Source of the DNA: Crossaster papposus
Taxonomy: Eukaryota > Echinodermata > Asteroidea > Velatida > Solasteridae
Direction of reading: 5' to 3'
DNA length: 64,000 nucleotides
Assembly (NCBI GenBank): GCA_037893245.1
Contig: JBAIAA010000751.1
Coordinates: forward strand, 806,001 to 870,000
Under the pieces are notes generated by a model that searched no databases, was not told where the DNA came from, and saw nothing but the letters and a program-made list of their open reading frames with translations. The position numbers and the translations under genes were made by a program. This document shows, piece by piece, positions 32,830-46,500 of this stretch. Every line of letters starts with the position of its first letter. Within the stretch, counting starts at the first letter, position 1.

Positions 32830-33014
32830 GGGGTAAAACTGAGAGTACAAGGCCCTGACAGCAGCACTTTTATACGGCGTCATGGTGGAGGGCTGGTCCA
32901 TGTACATCTGACCAGAGATGTTTACTTGTGCTAATGGCGGACAAACTTCGCGTCGGGAACCTGATGCTGAGGGTCGTCTTGCTTTGTGGATGTGTGAGCC
33001 TCGCGGCTATTTAG

Positions 33015-33564
33015 GAAGTTCGGTTGCCGTAAACTCCAACAGCTAACTTTCGCACGTCGGTGATAACTTTCCGTTATTCGTTGACTTTGTGTTTCGCGTC
33101 GGTGGGCCGACTACACGTGGACGTCGCCAAGATGTTGTCGCCGTAAACAAAATGGTTTCTGCTGCAGTGCTGCTGTCGGGCAAAGGTTTTTATGATTGTA
33201 ATAAATAAATGTATTGTATAAATAAATGTATTGTATAAATGAATGTACTAAATATGTAGGCCAATAGTGAAGTCGTATAATTTGGTGTTTAATGTCAACA
33301 TGTAATATTAGAGTGACAAAATGCGATAGATTTTGTTTGTATTTTGATGTACTGGTGTATTGAAATTGTAAATGATTGGAAAATAATAGAATTGACAAAC
33401 TGAAATTTTAGTAGTCCTTGATTTTTATTTTGCTTGATTTTCAATATGCAACAGAGGTTAAAGTTGTGCGTACATTATACCCTGGCCCAAAATAGCTTAA
33501 TTACCAGACTAGTCGTTCATCAATAAAGAAATACGAACAACAAATATTGTAGACTGCTATACCC
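33015..33564. other. Intergenic, AT-rich
   Basis: Repeated AATAAATGTATTGTATAA occurs at about 33,200-33,245. No gene. Confidence 0.4.
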
Positions 33565-33743
33565 AGCACGATATGTGGCAGAGGGGTACCCCCCTCTTAT
33601 CCCTATACATTATACACACTAAATACTATTGTAACCTAACCCATCCCCCCTTGAAACCTAAAAGGAATTCCTGGGATTCCAGGAACACAATGGTCAACAC
33701 AAAAAGGGGGGGGGGGGGGGGGTTTCTCTGCCACATGTGTGCT
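33565..33743 (+). mobile_element. MITE with AGCACGATATGTGGC ends, copy 3
   Basis: AGCACGATATGTGGCAGAG pairs with CTCTGCCACATGTGTGCT. It includes a G run of ~17 and GGAATTCC. Confidence 0.8.
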
Positions 33744-34524
33744 TCATATGGAGGCTTCATATGGAGACTGCATACCAATCCCTTATCCCTGACCAATACT
33801 CTTTCGGAAGAACGCACAATCAGTTCAACTTCTATTAGAGAGAATATGTACCGGTAATCGGAAATTTGATTTGGTGTCTTTTGTGTCTCCTAGGAACATT
33901 TAGAAAATGTGTGCTGATATGGGTGTGTTTTGGTGCAAACTGGTGCATGTAAAAGTCAATGACCCATGTCAAAAAATTTTTGGGGGGGAACTGCCATAGC
34001 CACCCCCCCCCCCCCCCAAAACAACAAATATTGGGGGGTGGTGTCCCCCCCACCCGGATCGCCGCCCATGGCTGTACATTATGTAAATGCAGTGTCTTCA
34101 TGCAAAAATTATCAGTTGGATTGAGCGCAATCAATTGCAAATAGTGGCTCAATAGCAACAATCAAACAACGCATTTTCCTACTGGTTAAAAGATAGCGTT
34201 ACCTTTAACAAAAAATGCTAATCAAAAAAATTGTCTCCATGACATGTTTCAACATATTTTGTTTTTCAGAGTTTATTACCATTCAAGTTGAAGAACCAGT
34301 AAGAAAACTTTTTCATAGACATCTGGTGGAATAATTATAAATTGTACAAATTTGACAAAAACGGTATAAAATAGTATAAAATAGTACGACAATATAATAC
34401 TTAGCATTTATAAAACTTAAGCATATTACAATATAGATAGGTATGTTATCAAAAAGCTATATCAAATAAACTTCCAAAATGCTGATTCTGATGCATGCAG
34501 TTGGAAATCTTTTCTGCGGGCAGT
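33744..34524. other. 3' flank of the cobalamin-binding gene
   Basis: C/G runs occur at about 33,980-34,050. The part nearest 34,524 is presumably the 3' UTR of the minus-strand gene. Confidence 0.4.
34272..34277 (-). terminator. Candidate polyadenylation signal
   Basis: TTTATT on the plus strand reads AATAAA on the minus strand, ~250 nt after the stop of the cobalamin-binding gene. Confidence 0.4.
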
Positions 34525-34586
34525 TTACCAAGATCTATAATAGAAGATGTATTCACCACCATCCACAGGGATAATTCCATCCGTTC
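34525..34586 (-). CDS. Cobalamin-binding gene exon 8, C terminus
   Basis: 62 nt, acceptor CTCCCTAG, stop TAA. Encodes TDGIIPVDGGEYIFYYRSW, the typical terminal strand ending in RSW. Confidence 0.9.
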
Positions 34587-37500
34587 CTAGGGAGAAAAAG
34601 TTGGTAAACAAATATAAAATGTTCACCACAAATACAATAAGGAAACATCCATTAGTAGATTTGAATTCTAGTACAGTGGAATTACGAACATCGCAGGATC
34701 CAAAGATTTTGTTCAGTATATGTGATACGATCACGCCGAATCAGTCGGATGTCGGCGAATCCCAAAAATGCACTGTATTCTTTGTTGGTATTTAAACAAA
34801 TTTACATAACTCGACAACAAAACATCGTATCAACATGGGGTTTTCAGTTTTTAAAACGTACAGATTCCCTCTTTGAAACTACATGAACACTCATTTTTTG
34901 ACCGGGGCCGACATCCGACTGATTTCGCTTGATTGTGTCACATATCGTTCATTCGAGACGGTGCCCGTCCTTTTAAATAGCGACCTCTTGTGGCTTTCAA
35001 GTGCAGCTTCTTTTAGTCATCACACTGAATTCAAAAGCAATGGCTGGCTTTTCCCTTCTTTTCATTTGGGAAATATACAATAGCCAACTGGCTTTCTTTA
35101 ACATAAAGCACCAGCCGTTTAAACACGGCCTAAATGGCATGTTCGGTATAGCCGCATGTTCGGTATGGACGCATGTTCGGTATAGCCGAATGTTCGGTAC
35201 AGCAATGTTAAAAAACAACACAATTAAACATGCGATGTGGGTCTGTTTTGGTACAAAAATCGGACACATTGTTTGTAAAATATAGGACGTTTTGCCTTTA
35301 AAGTTAGATATTCATTTATTTTGTTTGGATTCAAATTGGTTTTGGGCAGTTTTTTTATAAAATAAAATTAGATCTTAGTGGGAAATGCCTTAATTAGTCT
35401 TGGCTTTGTGTCACAGTGGATCACTCCAGACCAAATCTAGCACTACAGGGTGGTTTAAAACACCCAGTTAACCCAAGTTTAAGGCGACTGTTCACTCACC
35501 TACTACAACTCTAGAGAATTGTGTTTACCTAGTGTTGATGAGTTGGGAGTTTAGAAATAATCCTGAAAACAGAGGTCTAGCTTAATTGGATCTCAAGAAT
35601 GGCCTATTACTGATGGCATGTACAAAACTGGATTGTCCACAGGAGCTTCATTGTAAATGTTGAAGACAGAAACTAAGCAAACAGCTCTACAGCAAGTATT
35701 TGGTTGAAACAAACATTCCCCTGGCACCCGATTTGTTTCATATTCAATAATACAGAGCACTGACACCAGACACAAAAATCTGTTTTGTAATGAGCAGGTT
35801 CTACTGCAACTGAACCACTTTCCACCTCACCTGTTGAAGCCGACTCCCTGTCTGGACCAATCAGAATGCTCCAGTACGTATGGTCTATGTCGTCATTGGC
35901 CAAGCCATTGAAGCTAGTGATGGAGTTTCCAAAGTCCGTCATCTTAGATTCAAATCTGAACAAAGAAAAGAAGCCTAGATTGTTTGAGCATTTATAGCTA
36001 CCACATCACATCAATAAGCCAATTAATAACAACAGAGTATTTGATCGAAAAAAGTACCAGTACTAATTGACCTTTTGCTCACTGGCACGTCGCCACGCCC
36101 TTTAGAACACCCTATGTGCGGTAATTTTTGTTTTTCCCTGATTTTTGCATGTTTCGTATCGACTTGTAATGTGATTGGACAAATTTTATATTTCGCATTG
36201 ATGCGATTCTATCGCGATGGGTACATTCTTATGAGACTTATCATTCTGCAGGATTCACACGGTAATATTTGTTACTACCAGCCATCGATTTTTGCGAAAC
36301 CTTTGGTGCCATGAGGTGCCTTGAAGTCTATAGGCGCTTTCACACTGTCAAAAATCTCTGGGTTGGAACCAGTTCCAACCCCGAGATTTTTTCAAAACTT
36401 TTCACACTACTAAAATTTCAACCCGGTTCCAACCCGGGTAGCATGTTCCAGCCGGATCGAAAATCAACCCTGGTAGGGACCAGGGTTGAAAATCTCAACC
36501 CGGATTGAAATCGCATTTTTTGGCGTGAACCGTGGCAAAAATGATAGTGTGAACCGCCCCGAGTCGAGTTCGCTTAGCGCCGATCCGTGTTGAGTTGTGG
36601 CGCGAAATCCTACGGAAATCTGACACGCGGTACAAAGGTCAATAAACAATCAGTTCTGCGATCGACGTGACACGTGCATGTACATGTACGTACATGTACA
36701 GTATGTACATTACATGTATTGGCACGTCACACATGTTGTGCATATGCGCTAGCACACACGATTCTTCACCAAACCCCAACACAACAGCAACAACACGCAC
36801 TCAGGCATTTCTCTTCAATTTTGTTTGAAAAAAAATGGGTCCCAAAAAGTCTGACAATAAAGCTGAAAGACCGACATGGAAGGACAAAGAAGTAAAGGCC
36901 ATGTTGACGATTTGATCGGACGATGCGGTTTAGTCGCAACTGGACAGCACGACAAGAAATAAGGTGTTCACAAAAATGTCTGAGGATCTCGAAGGCCAGG
37001 GAATCCACAAGACAAAACGCCGAGCCAGTGCCGCATAAATTAACAAATTTGAGGCGGGATTATAAGCATTGTGGGATCGGGAAAATCATCACAGCGCGCC
37101 TTTTTGAATGCGATCCGTGTTGAGAAATGTGTAGTGTGAATGCAAGGCGGCCCAAGCCGGATTGATTGTTACACGGTTCACTAGCGGCTGGTTCGCGATA
37201 TGAACAGTGTGAACGTTGCGTCTCCGTGATCCGTGTCGAAAACAACCCATGCTGAACCAGGTTAGAACCGGGTTGGTTTCAACACGAGATAGTGTGAAAA
37301 CGCCTTATGATGATGTTGTCCTCTGTCTGGATGGCACAGCAGATTACATGTAGGTTTTAGAGTTATCCACCCAGATTTTAGCTGGTGTAAAGACTGTCGA
37401 GGTGCACCCATGCACAACAATGGCGGACACCACCGCCCCCCCCCCCCCCTATTTTTTGTTCTGGATCCGCCTTCGATGCACAAGAATTTAAGGAGGTAAT

Positions 37501-40500
37501 TGCCAGAAGGTTTAGAAGCGAGATTGTTGATGTAGTCGTGTAGTCTTGAGTTGGTGGATGCCCACTCTTCATTTTAGTGATCCGCCATCCAGGACGGCAA
37601 AAGGAAGAAAAGGGATTTAATCTCGCTTGTACGACGGGTGAAGTGCTTGCGCGACAGGTGAGTGCTGGCACTTCAGCCCCTGGTGGTTCAGCATTGGCTG
37701 GAATGGGGGCATCCTCTGGCTTCCTCGGAGGTCTGCTTTTGCGTAAAGCTTCAGGGTCAGAAATTCACGGCGTAGTAGTGCAGAATAGATATTTTAATGG
37801 CTTCAATCCATAAAAACATACTCTGAATTCTGACCTCATAATATTTGTTAACCAGTTCACGTAGGGATTATTTTGATTTTATTCGACCACAGGCACGGAA
37901 TTATTTTTGACGAGTCTCGATCTGGGATGGGTTCAGGCCGGCATCTGCAGGTAGCACACCCTGATATTTCCAGCCTCGCTTGCTGCTAGCCAGTCGCTAA
38001 CAAATACTTTTTGGCCTTGCTCGTGGCGTGTTTATCCGTCATCCGTCTTGAACCCTCGAAAACCTTTGCGTGTATACATGTCCTCCAACGTAAACTGGTT
38101 AATTTCCATTAGTAACAGTAACAGTGCTGTTTACAGTTACAGTAACAGTTTCAGAACAGTAAATTGAGCAGCAGTCTCTTTAAAGCCGTGTTCGCACTGG
38201 ATAAACATTTTGGGTAACTTTATCATGACGCCAGGTAACATTCCGATGGGTTAATCTTCCCACCGTCCGCACTTGGATTTAATTGACGCGGGTAGAATTG
38301 CGGAGACCATGGGTAAACTAACCGAGCTGGCTCCAAAACATTAAAGAAGGCGCCCTGTGTGACCTATGACCGCGACTTGACGACCGGATCGTCTGTTCCC
38401 GACGCTAAGCTCTCAACATTAAATCTTCCATCACCGGGTGATGGAAGATTTAACCGAGACGTCGTGTCCGCACTGGATTTTCTGGCTCGGTTAAACTGAT
38501 GTGGTCAATCTTCCTGGGCACCTTTGGCTCGGTTAAACTACCCACGTGGTGGGGTAAGTTACCTGTGAGGAAAGTTACCCAGGCTGTTCGCACTGCACTT
38601 GAAATGGGTAAGTTACCCATTGGCTCGGTTAGTTTGTCCAAATTAAGTCCAGTGCGAACAGGGCTTATGTCAGGGGCCTAAATTTGTATAGATTTCCCGA
38701 AAGAGGTGACTTTTGAGAACCTCATGTGGGCAAGTTATTTAGTACCCATGGAGAAAGATTTAAAGGTAGCACACACTATTTGCAGATATAGAAACATTTA
38801 CTACCTAATTATTAAGAAATATCTTACTTATTTGAAAGTAAATGATGATTGTAGGCATCCAGTAGAATGATTGCGCTAGATATCATGTAATTGTTCAACA
38901 AAATTGAATTAAAAAATAACCAACCAAGAATAACATAAGAACCACTGCCTGACGCCGGTTGAAAACGAATGCCGTTTTTCTTGCTTTTTCCAGCATCCAT
39001 AATTATGAAACTTCGGACAGGTCAGTTTATGATGTTTACTATCCAATACAACAACTTAAATCCACTCATTCGTGATAATTACAGCAATTACTAATGGTGT
39101 ATCCACCTTTAATTTTTTTTCAATTACACAAGTTCCCCTGACCTGAATGCACCATTGGAGCTCTCCATGGCCATCTGCAGGAACTGAAACAATGTGGACC
39201 CAGCAGGGGCAGTGACTGACACCGTAACTGGCGGCTCTTCGGTGTCAACGCCATTCTCAACCAATATCTGGATTGTAATGGGTGGGCCGGTGGGTTCAGT
39301 TGGGACGGACGGTTCACCACCAGACTGGGAATTGCCAGGGTCTGCTTCTGAAAATAAAAAAGTTTCATTATTAAACCAATATCCCCCTTATAGGCTCTCG
39401 AACTAGAAAGCATACCAAAACTAACAAATAAATTAATTAGCTGCACAAAGGTTCAATAAGTATTGGTACTGAACCTAACAGTACTATATAAACCTGCCAA
39501 TTAACTCCAACTGCTGAAGTTTGCTTGACTTTGTACAGATGGGTCTATGCGTTGTTCAGTGTTCATCAGGATTAGGGCTGTGGTGACTGGCCATTGGTTG
39601 TGTGTTGGACTGTGTTTGAGTGGGGACACACAGGGTGTACACATGCCGTATCTCGTTCGGAAATTTAAAACGGCCCAAATAGTGTTTGACATACCCACAA
39701 ATCTGTTGACATTTTTTCAAAAACACTATTCGGTATTTTTTTCACACAACAAATGGAGCCAAAGATGGTGTTCGGTATAGTGTCGTTTTATGAATAATGT
39801 CCCGCTCTCTGAATGTTCTGCTCACCATGAAGGTTGCAAGCCATCTTGACATCCTTGACGCTGCCATAGTGACGGTTAGCAAGGATAGGCATGATTTGCA
39901 CAGTGGCTCCTAGGTTACCAAAACTGCCGTCCTCGCGTTGGGCTGCGAGGACACGTTGCAGGGCTGCGTCCGCACGCCACAGAGATGGTGGGATGTTGGC
40001 TGCATTCAGGGCCTGTCAGAACGACAATGTTGCATAACCAACAATGATTATTAAGCAACAGTAGGCCATTTGTCAGTTGAGCATTTTTATCGTTTGAAGC
40101 AGCAAAAGTGCTCACAAATCTAAAGACTGGTGCTTAACATTAACCCGACAAAGTTTTATCTCTGTGAATGATGTATATTCCGAGAAAACAATATTCTAAA
40201 ATTTCAAATGTGGCCGAGCCACAATTTGAATTGTGACTACAATCAGCATTTGGGACGTGTTCCTATACAGCCGATTGCAGCTATGCGCGCGTCACTCACT
40301 GATTCGACCAATAATACGCAGGCGTGTTTATTGTTCTAACACGTGTGCACACCATGGACATTTTTTTAAACGAGTCTTTTTGACACATCTTTAGAAATTA
40401 CGTATTTTAAAGTTTGCGTCTCCGAGACACATCTTTAGAAACAATGTTTTTTACATGCAAAATGACAGAATGCCAGAAGGAATAATTAACAAGGACTTTA

Positions 40501-43500
40501 GATGCATTAATATCTTTATACACCATGCAGGCTTTTCAACAGTACATGCATTTTGGTTGGTTACTTTCTGGTATACTTCAGCTTTAAAGGGATCGTATAC
40601 GTTTGGTAATTGGAACCCACTCTTTTTTTCAATCCTATATAGTTATAGATATATACCATAAAACTAACCTGTACAAATTTCATTTCAAAAGGTGGTAGCA
40701 ATATCAAGACATTGCCAAAAATCTGGAGCGGTTATGTCCACGCAGGAAGAATAATCTTCATTGGAATACACAATCTGAGAAACGTCACTACAGTAACGCT
40801 ACTCAGATTCAAATTTTTGGGGATAAAAAGTGATATCTCTTTCCATAACCGCAGTACTTCGAAGCGAAAAGTTTCTAAAAATGCATTATACTATCCAAAG
40901 CTGCTGTACTTCTTACCATTTCAGGTTATTCCAGCCAGTAAGCAGTTTGCAGCAGTATTCATCTTATTCGTACTTCTTACCAAGTAAATGTTGATTTCCA
41001 TTAATTTTTGGAGTAATTACCAAACGTATACGATTCCTTTAAAGACATTTAAAAAAAAAAAAAAATTGGCCCAATCACGGTCATGATAATCTCTTGCCAC
41101 AAAGTGTATACATAATGTAAACAGGTTTTTGCCCTTAACTACAGTAGCAAGCCCTGTCAACAAACATTGACTGCCAACATATAGGGCTGGACAGTTCAAG
41201 AAATTTTAGATCACTAGATATTTTTGTCTCAGTTGAAATGTTACCCAATCAATGAGCAAGAACTGGTAAAATGCTTTACAAAGGTGGAATCCACATACCT
41301 GGCTTGCAAGGGCTGTGCTGATGCCATTGCCAAAGGAGCCATCTGTTTGCTGTTTGCTCCTAATGCAGGACACCGTCTTATTAAACTTGTGCTCAAAGCG
41401 CGACCTGAAGGAAGCAGGCACGCTGGGTTTGGCACAGGACATGGCCATCACAGTCAAGGATGCAACATCAGGACCTACAGTTAACAAGCCACAAGTCAGT
41501 TCCAATTAAAAACGTTGGTTCATTCAAATTAATTGTTTGTGAGGTAATTTGGCCAGATGACAGCTAGCTTCACTGCAAACAGTTTGTGAATGGGTTCGGG
41601 GACCAATTTCATAAAACATGTACGCGCACAAATTTGCTTAGCATGAACATTTTTCCTTGGCAAAAACAGGGTTACCAAATTTTTAGGTGATGTTAATGGT
41701 TTGTGACTGGTATTCATCTGTTCTTGTTGTTGTTAATAGCATGAAAAGTACATGGTTTGGGATGGTAACCTCTTTTTACCGAGCAAGACATTTTGTGCTC
41801 AGAAAATGGTTGTGCTTACCGTGTTTTATGAAATTGACCCCATAATGGCAAGAACCTATCTTGCGCAACCCTCTACTCTACATCGTGTCCCTAAGATCCT
41901 AGATCCACAACTGACCTTCCCCATCAAACCTGTAGCAACCGTCTTCCCTTTGCCCGCCCAGCAGCTCCCGGATGTGCTTCAGCTTCACCGCACCGTCTCC
42001 GCTCTGGCAAAGTGCCAGCACCCCCAACGAGTACTGGAAGTGGTTGTTGAACCCTTCCCGGGGGAAAACTCGCATGTTGTGTTCTAGTAGCTCCACCAGG
42101 TCGTTGCCGTAGAAATCCTGTGTGTCGTGGCAGGTGGACTCCAGTGCTAGGACGTACATTGCCAGGCGGCCTACCGATATTTTGGCCAGGCGGGAGTGAC
42201 GCTGGGAACTGGTACCACAGCCACTTAGTCTGTAAAAAATCCCAACAAAATACATTTGAATTTTTTTAAACAGATTATATTAACAAGATGCAACTAAACA
42301 AAAATATGGTTCAACTTAAAAGGATGGGTTTAAATTCAGGGGAAACTGGATCAGCATTTAACAGCTACCAAGTTGAATGCTTGAGCCGATGCACTGCACT
42401 TGAACATCAATCCGAGATGGGCTAAAGCCGGTATCTGTGGGTAGCACACCCTGATATTCCCGGCCTCGCTTGCTGCAAACCGGTCGCTGCCCGATACTTT
42501 CGTGAGATAAGTGGACCTGCACCTCAGCACTGAATCAACTCTTCCACTGGGAAGGTTCAGTCCCTCGGTCATCCAAACCAGGATATCATAAATCTGCCAA
42601 AAGTGTTTGCCACTTTGCCTTAAATGTTCCATTAAGCGGGATTTCCTCCATCGTGACAAAATAAAGTACAAAATAAAAACAGAAAGAATATTTTTTTAAA
42701 CCAAACTCCGTACTTAGCAAATCGCCCAAGCTCAGCCAGGAGCTCAATCTCAAGCTGTTTGATTCCTAGCTGTGTCTTGAGTGCATTCTCGTGATACCAG
42801 CTCTCATTGGCCAACTGCATTGCCATGACAACAGAGGAGGTGCTGATGCCACCATTCCAGCCCCAGTCTTCATCCTGTTGCCGTAGCAACCACTTGGCTG
42901 CATTTACACGGGCACAGGTGACATCATCATCTACACAGGCGGTGGGCGTTTGGATAGGACTGTCCCCTGTGGAATAAAGGTTCAGTTTAATAGTCTTATA
43001 ATTTGTCCAATACATTGCTGTTTTATGGTTTGACAGCACAGTCCAGTCTTTTGCATGTGTTCCTATGTGGAACACAATTCTGCACACAGCTTCACTGTAT
43101 ACCAAAGATCGTAGAGCGCCGCTCTATGGTCTTTGGTGTATACACTATATATGCACAAAGACAAAGTATGTGCATTTTTGTGCTGCTAAACAACTGACCC
43201 AAATAGTGACTTCTACATATGAGGGTTAAAGAAAAGAAAAGTATACCTTTTGTAACCATCCAAAAATTTTACCAACCAAGTTATTGTTTAAAAGCTTACT
43301 TTACTTTAAAGGTTGAATATACCTTTTGAAACTATTCAAAAAGTAACCAACCAAAATACTGTTGAAAAGCTAAAATTGTAAAGATATTTTGATTCTAAAC
43401 TCCGTGTAAAATTATCTTGTCTGACATGCTGTCATTTTTAAGAAAATGACAAAAGAATGTCAAATGTGCGTCTTAGAGACGCACATTTAGGCATTTCCTT

Positions 43501-46500
43501 TAACCCTAACCCTCCCAAATCCTCCAAATTCCTCATGGCAAAATGCAGGATTTTGCAGGATTGAGGTCACTTGGAGTTTGATGCATCGCAGGATTTTGCA
43601 GGATTGAGGTTACTTGGGGTTTTACCCCTGCAGGAATATGGAGGATTCAGGTTATCAGGCTGAATGTGACCGACACAAGGATTTTGCAGGATTGAGGTCA
43701 CTTGGAAGTTGATGCATCGCAGGATTATGCAGGATTGAGGTTACTATTTTGTTTTGCCTGACGTGATACAGTAAATGGGGATTTAGGAGGGTTGAGTTAA
43801 CTGGGGAGTGGGGACTTAGACTAGAATATTATTTTGGAGGATTCAGATTGTTTCATAGCTAATACATGTATGGTACTGTTCATTTACTATACGGGGTGGG
43901 AGATGACAACCAAGTTATTGTTTAAAAGCTTACTTTACTTTAAAGGTTGAATATACCTTTTGAAACTATTCAAAAAGTAACCAGCCAAAATACTGTTGAA
44001 AAGCTAAAATTGTAAAGATATTTTGATTCTAAACTCTGTGTAAAATTATCTTGTCTGACATGCTGTCGATTTTAAGAAAATGACAAAAGAATGTCAAATG
44101 TGCGTCTTAGAGACGCACATTTAGGCATTTCCGCAAATAGTGCGCACAAGTGTTTAAACGATTTGCGGCACATACATGTACGTTGGTGCTACTATTGGTC
44201 AGTTCTGTGCGTGACATGCGAGTAGCGGCAATTCGTTGGCTGAGAACGCGCCCCCTAAACGCATATTGTGGTCGCAATTCAAATTGTTACTCTGCAAATT
44301 TTGAATTGAAATCAAAGTCTTAGAATATTGTTTTCTCAGAATATATATGTATCATTCACAGAGCTAAAACTTTACAAGGTTAGTTGTCAAACACCTGTCT
44401 TTATATTTTGAGCGCTTTTGGTGCTTTATACGATAAAAATGCACAACTGACAAAACTGACGGTCTAATTGTCCCTTCAAATACTCAAAAATCTCTGTGAA
44501 AATATTCCTTGCTGCATTAAATTTCATTTTTATAGAAAATATTTATATAATGTCATTTCCAAAGCTGTGTCTCAAAGATACCTAAAAAGAATCCCACGCC
44601 TCGGCTCGGTGATGTTAAAATAATCCTGGCACAAAATGGTTAAACAGTTCGCGCCGGTTTTCTTTCAAGTTACTAACAGTAAGACCACTGGCGGGATTTT
44701 TTTTTTATAAACAAAAATTGTTTTTTTATTCAGTGAAATATTCCAGTTTTGATAAATGTACTACAAGATGCTAACACTTAGTTTATTAGCACCGTTATTT
44801 GCTTGTTTTTGCCAACATTCTGTCTCATAGGGCATTTTTTCTCGCCCTAAATGGGCGTCATATTACATCAACCGCTACCCGCCATAAAATCTGACGGATA
44901 TACGTCATCTGTTTAACTACACACCGGGTCGGGGACAAAAAGGTGTTTCAGGGTAATATGCGCCATCTTGTTCACGGGGCAAATTTACACGCGTTGCTGT
45001 GTACGCATCGTCGATCAAAAACGTTTGCGCTTCCAAGTCATCATGCGTTCATTCTAAAATGTGCGCGCGTCTAGCAACGCGTTTATTTCGCCCCGTGAAC
45101 AAGATGGCGCATATTACCGTGAAACACCTTATTGTACACGGTACAACAAGCCCAGCTGAAAAGCACCCTTTCAAGAATTTCAAAGGAGATAAAGGAACAA
45201 TATATATTACCGGTATCTCATATCTGGCGCTACTAGTCCGGGGAAGTTCTGCATGCATCATGCCAAATCTCTTAAATGTGGTTTAAAAAGTCGCCAAAAT
45301 CCACAAAAATACTTAACATAACAAAATACCTCAAAATCACCTAAATAGCCTTCCATCATCCATGTGTGTCCAAGAACATCGTATTGGGCTTCGGGGGTAC
45401 TCACGATCAATGTCCAAATGTTAAAAAAGCGATAACTAGAGTCCAGTAACTCGGACTAACATCAACCACAACAACCAAGGAAACCTTTGCAGCATATCAT
45501 GTGCGGAATTAAACTGCTGAGCCCGACAAATTAACACGTCATCCGTGAATAGTAAATTGTTTTTATTTTTTATTTATTTATTTTTATTTATTTTTTTTTT
45601 TTTGGGGGGGGGGGGGGGGCGCTTGCACGGCTTGGGACGTGTTTATTCGATTGTAGGTCAACTCGCCCCCTGACCGACTCGCCCCTTACCTACTCGCCCC
45701 TTACCTACTCGCCCCTTACCAACTCGCCCCCTGACCGACTCGCCCCCTGACCGACTCGCCCCCTGACCGACTCGCCCCTTACTAACTCGCCCCCTGACCG
45801 ACTCGCCCCCTGGCCGACTCGCCTCCTGACCGACTCGCCCCCTGACCGACTCGCCCCCTCGTTTGATTTATGGACTTTGTACGATCGATGTACATCATAT
45901 ATATTCGTTACCATAAAATTCGTCATTTTGAGGAATAAAAACGAACTCTCAACTTAGACATTTTGCGGACTGATCAGAGGAAGCAAAAAATAGGCTGCAA
46001 GAATGCGACTTCCAAGAAATCAATGGAAACGGACAACTTTCTAATAATATTCTTCCTCAAGTTGTGTACAATTTATTTACATTAGGCATACAAAGAAATG
46101 ATTCAAATATTATAATTAAGGAGAAATCTACAATGTGATGGACTAGACTGGACTCCCGCGAACAATAAATGACGACGATTCCGAACCCCCGCGCATGTTC
46201 AAGTTTGGCGAACTTTTGGAAACTTAAAAATACGAATGTTGACTTTGCCATTTTTTTGGCATTCGCATCCTTCGCAAATCGTTCGCGTGCCCCGCAAAAA
46301 CCCACCCTAAAGCATGCATAAAAACGGTTTATGGATGTGTCTTTAAAAAGTTCGTGCTTTTTATGTTCTGAATATTCTCAGGTCTAACACGACATACCAA
46401 ACGTCTTATAAAATGTGAAAATCACATTTAACACCATTGGACATACAAAATACCAAAAACAGTCCCCCTTCTGCAAAAGTAGCAACCTCATTGGTCAAAT

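Noticed and set aside
42351-42671. Extra exon of the cobalamin-binding gene
   Set aside because: The frame comes from a dispersed element also at 20,009 and 37,847; exons 2 and 3 join in phase without it.
43272-44130. LTR retrotransposon
   Set aside because: The direct repeats lack TG..CA ends, primer-binding site and coding region between them.
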